Source: Peptoclostridium litorale DSM 5388
GTDB taxonomy: Bacteria; Bacillota; Clostridia; Peptostreptococcales; Peptostreptococcaceae
NCBI RefSeq assembly: GCF_900141635.1
Contig: NZ_FSRH01000010.1
Span: forward strand, 1 to 64,000
DNA length: 64,000 nt
Reading direction: 5' to 3'
Positions 53,843 through 61,651 of the stretch are shown here, one piece after another; positions within the stretch are counted from its first letter, which is position 1, and each line of letters opens with the position of its first letter. A program made the translations under genes and the position numbers. The notes beneath the pieces are model-generated. The model made no database searches. It had not been told where the DNA came from and was given only the letters and a program-made list of their open reading frames with translations.

Positions 53843-55154
53843 CAACCCCACCTCCTAGCGCTTCAGCTGGCATGTCCAAGAATTTCATGACAAAGCAGCT
53901 CATGTACGGAAACAGGAAAACTCCCATTGCAATATTTGCGTATTTCGCCTTGTCAAGAGTCTCCATAAGTGCGTATGTATCACCATGGTACACCCCCAGA
54001 ACTGCGGCTACCGGGAGTAACTGAATTGCCGAAACTGCTACCGCAAACGCAACCTCTCTGGAATATTTTTTTATTAAAAGCGCATTGAGTGACGTATACG
54101 ACACATTCTTATCGGCCAAGCTGGCTATGTATGGAATCAGATATATCCTGTACACCGTGAAAAGACCGGCCGCCGCCAGCAGCATGCTCCACAGCACTTT
54201 GTAGCCCACTTCCAGATTGCTTGCCAGGCACAGGTATCCAAGCCCTATGAACACGAGCATTATCAGCTCCACTGCTATCGCCGCTCCAAAATACCTTCCT
54301 ATCCTGGTTTTTGCATGCTCCCAGCCCATGTCAAAGTCAACATATTCTCTCCTTTGCGACATGAACGCCCTGTAGTTCATGCCTATCTTGGCCAGATACC
54401 CAAAATATATGCTCCCTGCTATCGCCATTAAATTTATCAGGGGAGCCTTTAATACAATTTTCAGGAGCGCGAATACGAGTATTATTATGCTGTACTTCAT
54501 GTAATCCCCTATCCCGCTTTTATACTCCGTGCAGGCTCCATTGAAAATCTCAGGAATCGGCATATGCCCCTTTTCAGCATCAGCCTGGAATTCAACAGCC
54601 AAATCCGGACGGTGCCTTTCTATGGCTTTTGGAATTTCGCTACAGCACAAAAGCCTCCCAGTCGGTACAAAATAGTCCAAGCGGCCTCCGGAGCGGTTCG
54701 ATATTCCTATCTTCATCCCGTATTCAGACACAAGTCCCCATATCCCCTCTCCGTACTGGAATTTTATGCCTCCTATATGTTCCCAGGCGTAAACTTCTCG
54801 CGGCTTTTCCCTAAACATGGTATACACTTTGATTCCCTCTTCATCCACAATAACCCTGCCCGTCTTGAGAAAATACTGGTAAAGTATTATTAGCTCTATC
54901 GCGCATATTATGAGTGTTCCAAATGCTCTTACGGCATACCTTTCGCTTTCGCGCCCTCCGCTCATGCTTTCTCTAAGCTCTTCAATCTCTGTATTGGAGC
55001 CTTCTTTTCCCCTGCCCTCGTCGTATTTTTCCAGCGCTGTCTTGTATTCCATTGTATTTTCGACTGACATGTATGTAACCATGCCACTTGCCATAAAAAA
55101 CACCAGCAGGTATATGATCAGTTTCCTGTTGCCCAGCCTGTACACGTTTTCCAT
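53835..55154 (-). CDS. Polytopic membrane protein with PH-like segment, unknown
   Basis: 439 residues from ATG 55154, with AGGGGGA 8 bases upstream. Helix near 12-32, a charged loop, helix about 78-95, then a cytosolic beta region (GRVIVDEEGIKVYTMF, with a later AWEHIGGIKF) resembling bacterial PH domains, and five to six helices from about 215 to the end. No family is recognised. The 8-base overlap with the YpeB-like gene implies a shared role, possibly in the spore or its membrane (inference). Confidence 0.65.
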   Translation of the reverse strand: MENVYRLGNRKLIIYLLVFFMASGMVTYMSVENTMEYKTALEKYDEGRGKEGSNTEIEELRESMSGGRESERYAVRAFGTLIICAIELIILYQYFLKTGRVIVDEEGIKVYTMFREKPREVYAWEHIGGIKFQYGEGIWGLVSEYGMKIGISNRSGGRLDYFVPTGRLLCCSEIPKAIERHRPDLAVEFQADAEKGHMPIPEIFNGACTEYKSGIGDYMKYSIIILVFALLKIVLKAPLINLMAIAGSIYFGYLAKIGMNYRAFMSQRREYVDFDMGWEHAKTRIGRYFGAAIAVELIMLVFIGLGYLCLASNLEVGYKVLWSMLLAAAGLFTVYRIYLIPYIASLADKNVSYTSLNALLIKKYSREVAFAVAVSAIQLLPVAAVLGVYHGDTYALMETLDKAKYANIAMGVFLFPYMSCFVMKFLDMPAEALGGGVGE

Positions 55155-55336
55155 AATACGTCCCCCTGTGCTACCGTTTAAATAGTCAATATGTTTATTT
55201 GTTTTCACATACTAATTTTACTTTAATATCAAAAATTTTACAAGTGGCATGCCTCTTTTTCTGCACCCCCGCTCAACCTTGAAAAAACACGCTGAAGCTA
55301 GCCCTTTGGTTATGTTACAAAACAATATTATGGCAT

Positions 55337-55389
55337 AAAAAAATGACTGCAGGCCCGGCAAATTCTCGCGGGCCTGCAGTCATTTTTTT
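55337..55389. terminator. Terminator of the chagasin-stalk gene
   Basis: AAAAAAATGACTGCAGGCCCG pairs with CGGGCCTGCAGTCA and a T7 run around an 11-base loop. It stands 55 bases after the chagasin-stalk stop codon; both T and A runs are present, so it may work both ways. Confidence 0.9.
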
Positions 55390-55443
55390 ATATTTCAAAT
55401 TTTCATATTTTATAAGCGGTTGTTGCCATTTAGTCAACTCTTG

Positions 55444-56532
55444 CTAGTATACAACATATCCACTGGTTTGCGGCGGTATACTCATAGTCATTATCATTGA
55501 GCATACCACGTTTATATGCTCTCCTATTTTGGCTTCCTTGTTGTAGTATGTGTACGCCTTAGATGTGTGTATAATTATTTGGTCATTGATGTCGTTTGAA
55601 TCCTTGACATTGGATATTGTTATCGTCATAGTCCCCGTCTCGTCATGTCTTATGTCCTTAACGTATCCGGAATGTATCTGCGCCTCCATGTCTCCCAGCT
55701 TGAGGTCCCCATTGTCCACAGTAAGCCCTCTTCCAAGTATTTCGGCCAAGAACTCCACAGGTACGTAAGTGCTTCCGTCTACAATCTGAGGCGCCGCACT
55801 GAGCTCAATAGGAGCCATTTTGTTTTTGAAGTATGAATTTTTGCCTATGGTAATCGAAGTCCATTGAGCTCCCTTTGAAATCTCAACTGATTTTGTCTCT
55901 TCTTTCCACTCCACGTTGTATCCCATTGCCCTTAGGACATCGGCTGCCGGGAACATTGTAATCCCGCCGATTTTCTTAAGTCCGCCTTTAGATTCAATCA
56001 ACGCGTCATTGTAGTATATGTCTGCAGATAGCGTCTCCTCTTCCTCTCCATTGTTTATTGAAACCACCTTGTCCTCCTCTACAATCAGCTTTTCGCCGCT
56101 TTTGTAGACAAGTAGCCTAAGGCTTTCAGCCGGATTTTCTTCTCCAGCCCTATTCTTTGTGAAGCTTATGGTAGATACTCCGTCGCTGTTTACTCTAAAT
56201 GAAAACTCCTTCTTCCCAGGAGCTCCCAAAAGCTCTGTATCCATACCGATGAAATTCTCTCCCTTAGATGTAATCAATGCCTCATCTTTAATCTTTGCCG
56301 ACCACACGTAGCCAGTCGATGGATTCTCTTCCAGTATTACCTTGAACTGGTCTTTAGACTGCTCCACTTCAAAAGGCGCCGTCTTTTCATATAGTTCAGG
56401 CACAGCAGTGTCCACTGGCGCTGAAATTGCCACGGCCTCCACGGCCCTTTCCGGTATTGCCTGCGCAGATACCGAAGAAACTCCCGACATCAACATAACT
56501 CCTGCTAAAAACATGCTCATTTTTCTTTTCAT
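55444..56532 (-). CDS. Secreted chagasin-type protease inhibitor fused to a stalk domain
   Basis: 362 residues from ATG 56532, with AGGAGG 9 bases upstream. Signal peptide 1-23, then a chagasin/I42 domain about 55-145 with the NPSTGYVW loop at 70-77, GAPGKKEF near 103 and a third loop ENPAESLRLLVY. This fold blocks papain-type cysteine proteases. Residues about 165-310 are a copper-amine-oxidase-N stalk (NGEEEETLSADIYYND, STYVPVEFLAEILGRG). It could protect the cell surface from its own or foreign proteases. An ECF-type promoter lies about 50 bases upstream. Confidence 0.85.
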   Translation of the reverse strand: MKRKMSMFLAGVMLMSGVSSVSAQAIPERAVEAVAISAPVDTAVPELYEKTAPFEVEQSKDQFKVILEENPSTGYVWSAKIKDEALITSKGENFIGMDTELLGAPGKKEFSFRVNSDGVSTISFTKNRAGEENPAESLRLLVYKSGEKLIVEEDKVVSINNGEEEETLSADIYYNDALIESKGGLKKIGGITMFPAADVLRAMGYNVEWKEETKSVEISKGAQWTSITIGKNSYFKNKMAPIELSAAPQIVDGSTYVPVEFLAEILGRGLTVDNGDLKLGDMEAQIHSGYVKDIRHDETGTMTITISNVKDSNDINDQIIIHTSKAYTYYNKEAKIGEHINVVCSMIMTMSIPPQTSGYVVY

Positions 56533-56582
56533 TTGTACTACCTCCTGTATATTCTCTATGGTTTTTTGCTCTTTATATACGG

Positions 56583-56611
56583 TTAGACGATTGGCCTTCA
56601 AAAAAGTTCCC
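56583..56611 (-). promoter_or_regulatory. ECF-sigma-like promoter of the chagasin-stalk gene
   Basis: On the minus strand GGGAACTTTTTTGAA, eight bases, GTCTAA. GGAACTT and GTCTAA with 15 bases between them fit ECF sigma promoters. The same two blocks at the same spacing precede flgE (59842-59870). Transcription would start about 40 bases before the gene. Confidence 0.65.
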
Positions 56612-56698
56612 GAAAAAAATTATTTTTTTAAATTTTTTATTTTCCAGAGAATATACAAAAGATTTGTAAACATCTATGACACTTGTAAATCCTAGTTT

Positions 56699-56971
56699 TT
56701 AGTCCTCAAGAATAATTTTTGAGTCTCCAAGTATCTCAGCTTCGCATGCAAGCCTGTAGCCCTGTTCAAGCTGTTTCTTCGTAAGAAGTTTTTGCTCCGC
56801 CTTCGAAGGCCCTGAAACCTTTCCATCCAAAATCTTAACAAGACACTTTCCGCATTTTCCCTTTCCCTTGCAGGGCGCCTTTATCTTAACCCCCTCTTTT
56901 TTAGCCAGTTTTAAAACAGTCTGCTCCTTTTTAGTACTGTATTCCCTTATGAACTGTACATTACTTCTCAT
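56699..56971 (-). CDS. 2Fe-2S ferredoxin
   Basis: 90 residues with the plant-type cluster ligands C34, C40, C43 and C76 (PCKGKGKCGKCLVKI and YRLACEAEI). The early basic segment and the KVSGPSKAEQKLL stretch are like the small ferredoxin domains found in corrinoid-activation and redox proteins of clostridia. The start codon shares ATGA with the stop of the decayed gene upstream; GGGAG lies 8 bases before it. Its electron-transfer partner is not visible here. Confidence 0.92.
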   Translation of the reverse strand: MRSNVQFIREYSTKKEQTVLKLAKKEGVKIKAPCKGKGKCGKCLVKILDGKVSGPSKAEQKLLTKKQLEQGYRLACEAEILGDSKIILED

Positions 56972-58132
56972 TCAAACCACTCCCATTGTCTTTCGGAAAA
57001 CTCATCTCTATAGTATACCCATTTTGTATTGTATTGAATCCGTAATACTTCAACTCTTCTACTTTGACAACAGTGTCCGAACCTACATATTTCCTCTCCG
57101 CTTAAATATGTTCTGGCTACGCTTTTTGCATCCCTGCCATGTTTGACCGCATTGTCTACTCTGGCAGCAATCGAAACTCCTTCAATTCCGTCTTCCAAAG
57201 GATGCATCACCTCAGCCTGGCTGGAATCCTTCACAAGCCCCTCAGGCGAATAGTAGCCCGTGGCTAAAAATGACGCCTGCGGCCTGTCGGCATAGCGTCT
57301 GTCTATGGCAAGCATCCTAATTTCCCTTGTGTCGGCATGCTCGTCATCACGCATATTTTGAAGCTCTATTGTCCCCTTTATTTTAACGCTTTTTTTCAAT
57401 ATGTCTATGTCAAATCTGTCTTGATCCTCCCTGAAGCCGTCTATGTCACTTACAAAAATTCCATAGTCGTCAATAGGCATTCCATTCTCATCAAACAGCG
57501 AACCGTTTGAATATCCGTAAGCCGGGTCTATCTCATATCCGACACACAGGACTCACATGCCGGCTGACATTTCATAATTGCAGCTGTTTTGTCCCTCTTT
57601 TATGTAAAAAGGCTTTGAATATACTTTCTCCGGGAAACCCTTGTTCCTTGATTTGACATGCAATATTCGATTACCTCTCCGCGTATTCCTCCCTTAGGGG
57701 CAACTTCTCGATTTGGCAGTTTCACTTTTCCCTTTAAATAGAATGTCTCAATACCCTCCTGATCGTATTCCCTCCAGAAAGATATTCCCGGAACCTTGTC
57801 GAATTCAGTTATCTTTACAAGCGTGTATCCCCCTATATTAAAACCTTCCAGCCTGATGCCGTCCACATATACCTGTATGTTGCTGTGTAGAGTGTTTCCG
57901 CCCTTCCCGACACGTCTTACCGTGCCTGTCCTTTTGATATCTGCAGATGTAAGACTTGTAATCCTTTTTCTGCCATCCCATGCCCTCTTGTACCCGTAAA
58001 ACTCCAAGTCCTCAACACAAATGCAAATGTCGTCACTGACAACATATGTAGGTATTGTCCTGTCCTCATAGTCCTTTACGTGTATAGTGACTATGGCTTA
58101 TCCTCTATATTCATGTACACTGTCCCTTTGTC
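56968..58132 (-). pseudogene. Decayed stalk/WG-type secreted protein gene
   Basis: Two long frames belong to one protein. The upstream part (ICVEDLEFYGYKRAW, then YVDGIRLEGFNIGGYTLVKI) matches the N-terminal region of the protein at 5142. Its frame runs out near 57600, and the continuation FPEKVYSKPFYIKEGQ lies in another frame. Next comes an in-frame TGA (GM, stop, VLCVGYEIDPAYG) before the frame that ends WEWFE at 56968. A start codon is also missing. At least three lesions make this a pseudogene, but its last frame still overlaps the ferredoxin start. Confidence 0.75.
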
Positions 58133-58136
58133 TTCA

Positions 58137-58166
58137 TTAAAAAAGCACCTATTTTTCAATAGATGC
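58137..58166 (-). terminator. Terminator of flgE
   Basis: On the minus strand GCATCTATT, GAAA, AATAGGTGC with one mismatch is followed by six T. It lies 27 bases after the flgE stop codon, so flgE is cut off from the decayed gene. Confidence 0.8.
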
Positions 58167-58192
58167 CTGTTGTTTCAATCTTTTATGCGGTT

Positions 58193-59650
58193 TTACCTTT
58201 TCAAGTTTATGAGCTCTTCAAGCATTTGGTCCGCCGTATTTATTGTCCTTGAGTTTGCCTGAAAGCCTCTTTGTGTTTGTATCATATTTGTAAACTCCCT
58301 GCCCAGATCCACATTAGACATTTCAAGCGCTCCAGCTATTGTGGCTCCGAATCCATTGCTTCCTGGAAACCCAATCATGGCTATTCCAGAATTGGAGGTC
58401 TCTTTATACATATTTGATGACACTTTTTCAAGGCCCTCGGGATTTTTGAATTTCGCAAGTGCCATCTTGCCCATAATCGATTTTTGCCCGTTTGTGAAAA
58501 CACCTATTATATCCCCATTATCACTTATTCCAAAGTCTTCAAGTTCACCCTGCTTGTATCCGCCAACCTCTTCCACAGAAAGCGAGGACTCGCTGGCAGC
58601 CTGTGTTATTGTTGGGTTTCCCTTTTCATCCTTGAACGAAAGATTGAAGTTGAACGTATCGGCCCCATTCGGGAAGGGACCGACAAGTGTTGTATTTTCC
58701 ATGTCTACATCCGGAACACCATTCTCGTCAAATGACAGGTCAAACTTTTCACTTCCTAGGGTTTCCCCTACATCCCCAACAACATCGAGCTCGACGCTCC
58801 ACTCGCTCGGCTCAAAAAAATCTGCCGGATTTGCATCTTCAGCAGAGATAACATAGTCGTCTCCATCCTCTGACACGCCGGCCTTCATCTTTCTATTTAC
58901 GCTCATCTTTATTGTATGCTCTCCGCCCATCTCGTCATATACTGTAAATGTGGTCTCCCTCGCGACTATGCTGGACTTGCTTATCCTGAATTCGTCAAAA
59001 GTCCCATCTCCATCCGTGTCCTTTGCACTGACCTTCGCATCAAGCCCTGTTTCCGAATTTATATTGCCTTCGAATTTCACATCTCTGGAGGTTGACTTCA
59101 AATCCGGGTCGCTTCCATTTCCCTTTTGGCCCGTGCACTTTGCAGGGAATGTCGTTGCCTTCGATATCACAAGCCCTTCCAGTTCATCGTTGAGTAGGGC
59201 GTTTGGCCCCATGGTTCCGTCCTTTACACTGTGGCCCAGTACCTTGAAACCTCCTGATGAAAGCAGGTTTCCATCTTCGTCCACGCTCAGGTTCCCCGCC
59301 CTTGTGTAGTATCTGTTGTTGCAGCTAGGATCATCCGACACCATAAAGAATCCTTCTCCGTATATCATGATGTCCGTGAGAATATCAGTCCTTTCGATGG
59401 CCCCAACCGTCTGAAAGCTGTCTATTGATGAGACGTCTATCCCAAGGCCCACCTGCATGGGATTGCTTCCCCCTTTGCCTCCCTCAGCAGCCGAAGCCCC
59501 TTTTATGGTCTGGCTGAAAACTTCTTCAAACTGCACTCTTGAGCCTTTGAAGGCTATTGTATTTACATTTGCAATATTGTTACCTATTACATCCATCTTT
59601 GTCTGGTGCGCCTTGAGCGCTGAAATTGCAGAATACATGGATCTCATCAT
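58193..59650 (-). CDS. flgE: Flagellar hook protein FlgE
   Basis: 485 residues. N-terminal rod/hook signature MRSMYSAISALKAHQTKMDVIGNNIANVNTIAFK region (1-36) followed by FEEVFSQTIKGAS; C-terminal SNVDLGREFTNMIQTQRGF and NTADQMLEELINLK close the structural core; D2/D3-like variable domains lie between about 150 and 400. Length and ends fit hook rather than rod proteins. No other flagellar gene is present on either side, which is unusual. GGGAGG lies 7 bases upstream of a double ATG. Confidence 0.9.
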   Translation of the reverse strand: MMRSMYSAISALKAHQTKMDVIGNNIANVNTIAFKGSRVQFEEVFSQTIKGASAAEGGKGGSNPMQVGLGIDVSSIDSFQTVGAIERTDILTDIMIYGEGFFMVSDDPSCNNRYYTRAGNLSVDEDGNLLSSGGFKVLGHSVKDGTMGPNALLNDELEGLVISKATTFPAKCTGQKGNGSDPDLKSTSRDVKFEGNINSETGLDAKVSAKDTDGDGTFDEFRISKSSIVARETTFTVYDEMGGEHTIKMSVNRKMKAGVSEDGDDYVISAEDANPADFFEPSEWSVELDVVGDVGETLGSEKFDLSFDENGVPDVDMENTTLVGPFPNGADTFNFNLSFKDEKGNPTITQAASESSLSVEEVGGYKQGELEDFGISDNGDIIGVFTNGQKSIMGKMALAKFKNPEGLEKVSSNMYKETSNSGIAMIGFPGSNGFGATIAGALEMSNVDLGREFTNMIQTQRGFQANSRTINTADQMLEELINLKR

Positions 59651-60005
59651 AGTATTTCCTCCCTGTCAGGCTGGAGTAGTTCAACCTGGAAATATTTGCA
59701 TGCCTCGTCTTCCAAAAATAAAAATTCACACACCAGCTGCCATCTACGGCATATTATGTGTGTGTCTACAGGTTTAATAGTCAACGTCGCTTCATATAAA
59801 ATCGTATTTTTTTTCAGAGCACTTGTTTACTTTTTATGCTATTAGACTTTAAATTTTCAAAAAAGTTCCCCAAAATTTCTATATTTTTGAAAAACTTTTT
59901 CTTTAAAACCTTTTTAAATCCTTAAAGTCAACCACTGCTACGCCAGAATTATCTGGTATAATATTCTAGTTGTAAAAATAAAGTTTTAGGATTGGAGATT
60001 TATAC
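59651..60005 (-). promoter_or_regulatory. flgE upstream region with ECF-like promoter
   Basis: No gene is seen in these 355 bases. At 59842-59870 the minus strand reads GGGAACTTTTTTGAA, eight bases, GTCTAA, the same as before the chagasin-stalk gene; this implies a leader of about 185 bases. No sigma-D flagellar promoter was found. The plus-strand part near 60000 holds the GGAG ribosome site of the Nudix gene. Confidence 0.55.
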
Positions 60006-60527
60006 ATGAGACTTATAAATAAATATGTGCACGAGACTTTTAAATCTACTGTTGACCCTGTAATTTTTGAAAGAACTGCCGCCAGAGGCATTATAATGGA
60101 TAATGAAGATATTTTGATGATATATACGAAAAGATATAATGATTATAGTTTTCCCGGTGGCGGGGTCGATGAAGGAGAGGACATAAGGAATGGTCTTATA
60201 AGGGAACTCGAAGAAGAGACCGGGGCAAAAAACATAGAAATACTGAGTACATTTGGCGACTATGAGGAATTCAGGCCTACTCATTACAAAGGATATGATG
60301 CAGTTCACATGCTCTCCCATTTCTTTGTATGCAGCGCCGAAAGAGAGCTTGGCGATGCCCGTCCCGAAGACTATGAGATTAACAATGGGTCTGTACCTGT
60401 TTGGGTCAACATTCACGATGCTATAGCGCACAACAGAGAGGTAATTTCTGCAAAAGAAGATTCCATGGGTCTCTCTATAGAAAGGGAAACCCTGGTTCTT
60501 GAACTTGTGTCAAAAGAACTTTTGTAA
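60006..60527 (+). CDS. Nudix hydrolase
   Basis: 173 residues with a complete Nudix box from G52 to G73 (GGVDEGED, then RELEEETGA with Glu67, 70 and 71 as metal ligands). The preceding strand VIFERTAARGIIM and the long C-terminal part are like MutT-type pyrophosphatases that clean up nucleotide or sugar-nucleotide diphosphates. The substrate is unknown. TTGGAG lies 10 bases upstream. It ends in a strong terminator. Confidence 0.9.
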   Translation: MRLINKYVHETFKSTVDPVIFERTAARGIIMDNEDILMIYTKRYNDYSFPGGGVDEGEDIRNGLIRELEEETGAKNIEILSTFGDYEEFRPTHYKGYDAVHMLSHFFVCSAERELGDARPEDYEINNGSVPVWVNIHDAIAHNREVISAKEDSMGLSIERETLVLELVSKELL

Positions 60528-60616
60528 CTAAATTTTCATAATTGAAAAAAGTGGCAATTTTTAAATTCAAAAAATTAAAAACTAGATTATTGGTTATTCA
60601 CCAAGCTATAAAATTC

Positions 60617-60664
60617 AGAGGGAGCGCCCTAATCTTTCGCAGATTAGAGTGCTCCCTCTCTTTT
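60617..60664 (+). terminator. Terminator after the Nudix gene
   Basis: AGAGGGAGC and CTAATCT pair with AGATTAG and GCTCCCTCT, with small internal mismatches and a TTCGC loop, followed by T4. It stands directly left of the IS1595-derived element and ends at its target duplication. Confidence 0.85.
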
Positions 60665-60772
60665 AATATTTGGCTCTGTTTAAAACTATTGTTGAAAATT
60701 AATATTTTTGAAATTTTTGTTGGATGAGGGCATAATAAGAACATACATTCGTTCCGAAAGGAGGTTCTTACT

Positions 60773-60925
60773 ATGCCCTCATATGCTTCTGCAATGGACG
60801 ATATCAAAAAGCTAAGTCCCTCGGACAAAGAAAGATTAATCAAATTCTTTGAGCAGGTGATTACTTTTGGAGCCCACATCGACGGCGTAGCCGATGAAAT
60901 CAAGGAAAGCCGTTTTTCAAATTGA
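60773..60925 (+). pseudogene. IS1595-type transposase, N-terminal 50 residues only
   Basis: ATG behind AAGGAGG starts MPSYASAMDDIKKLSPSD, continues with a helical segment and stops after ESRFSN. Full transposases of this family normally continue at this point into a CxxC zinc ribbon and the DDE catalytic core, which are missing. The downstream gene piece begins at the break. Confidence 0.65.
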
Positions 60926-61367
60926 TAATTTTAAGGGAGCAATTAACTTTTTCAAACATATGGATATCATTAAAGAATATATAGAGCAAAATAAGGAATA
61001 TCTAGATCCGTGTGAAATTGATTTTATAGGACAGGATTATACTCAGCTATTGAAAATTGAAGAAGTAGATTTAATTATCTCGCAGTATGCAGGATTCGTG
61101 GCGCAAGCAACAAAACAATTTTTAAAAGTTGGTGGAATATTAATATGTAATGACAGTCACGGTGATGCAACCTTAGCAAGATTTGATGAAGGTTTTAAGT
61201 TTATTGGTATTGTCGATAGAAAAAACAAAATTCAAAGCAATAATTTAGAAAACTACTTTAAATTACCGAAAGAAAAGCCAGTTGACTTAGAAGAAATGAG
61301 AAAAAAGATGAAAGGCTTAAAATATACTTTAGCTGCTGAAAATTACTTATTTCGTAAAATTAAATAG
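60894..61367 (+). CDS. Passenger gene piece, resembles C-terminal part of a methyltransferase
   Basis: An open frame of 157 codons. The first about 15 codons overlap the transposase piece in another frame and are not natural. From about residue 20 (FKHMDIIKEYIEQ) the sequence reads DFIGQDYTQL, then VDLIISQYAGFVAQATKQ and GGILICNDSHGDATLARF, like the last strands of a class I SAM-dependent methyltransferase lacking its SAM-binding motif I. It is AT-rich compared with the flanks. It is 5'-truncated and possibly not expressed; function is not claimed. Confidence 0.5.
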   Translation: MKSRKAVFQIDNFKGAINFFKHMDIIKEYIEQNKEYLDPCEIDFIGQDYTQLLKIEEVDLIISQYAGFVAQATKQFLKVGGILICNDSHGDATLARFDEGFKFIGIVDRKNKIQSNNLENYFKLPKEKPVDLEEMRKKMKGLKYTLAAENYLFRKIK

Positions 61368-61404
61368 CGCACTTAAAAGCAATCGTAGGCCACGAGCTTA
61401 ACAT

Positions 61405-61430
61405 AAAGGAGCCTCTTCTGAGGCTCCTTT
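61405..61430 (+). terminator. Terminator inside the IS1595-type element
   Basis: AAAGGAGCCTC pairs perfectly with GAGGCTCCTTT around TTCT. It lies 38 bases after the passenger stop codon; its last bases lie in the conserved terminal repeat region. Confidence 0.85.
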
Positions 61431-61470
61431 AAAAATCACTATTATATCAACATTATTCTTAAACACAGCC
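61416..61470. repeat. IS1595-type terminal repeat, copy 2
   Basis: Same sequence and same orientation as 345-399, with a few substitutions and one or two small gaps. The two copies are direct repeats about 61 kb apart. Confidence 0.7.
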
Positions 61471-61651
61471 TAATATTTTATGGTTTTATTTTTACTCTTT
61501 TACGGCATATTGGGTAACAATATACTATCTCGTTATTCGAAAACATATTTTCCTGATTTGCTGAGCATATCACTTATATTTTTGACAGTCAAAAGAAAAT
61601 GAAGGATACCATGCCTTTTTTCATGAGCCTTACCGCTATTTAGCGCAACTG

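Larger units (their letters stand above)
60672..61470. mobile_element. 799-bp non-autonomous IS1595-type element with passenger gene
   Basis: The left end GGCTCTGTTTAAAACTATTG and the right end (on the minus strand from 61470) GGCTGTGTTTAAGAATAATG form imperfect terminal inverted repeats of about 24 bases. TAATATTT is present on both sides (60664-60671 and 61471-61478), an 8-base target duplication as is usual for this family. Inside is only the first 50 codons of a transposase, then an unrelated gene piece with lower GC and a terminator. The unit therefore moved whole, with transposase supplied in trans. Confidence 0.8.

Noticed and set aside
57520-57575. In-frame TGA read as selenocysteine
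   Set aside because: The surrounding gene also has a frameshift and no start, and the residue context fits a lost Trp; kept only as a check within the pseudogene finding.
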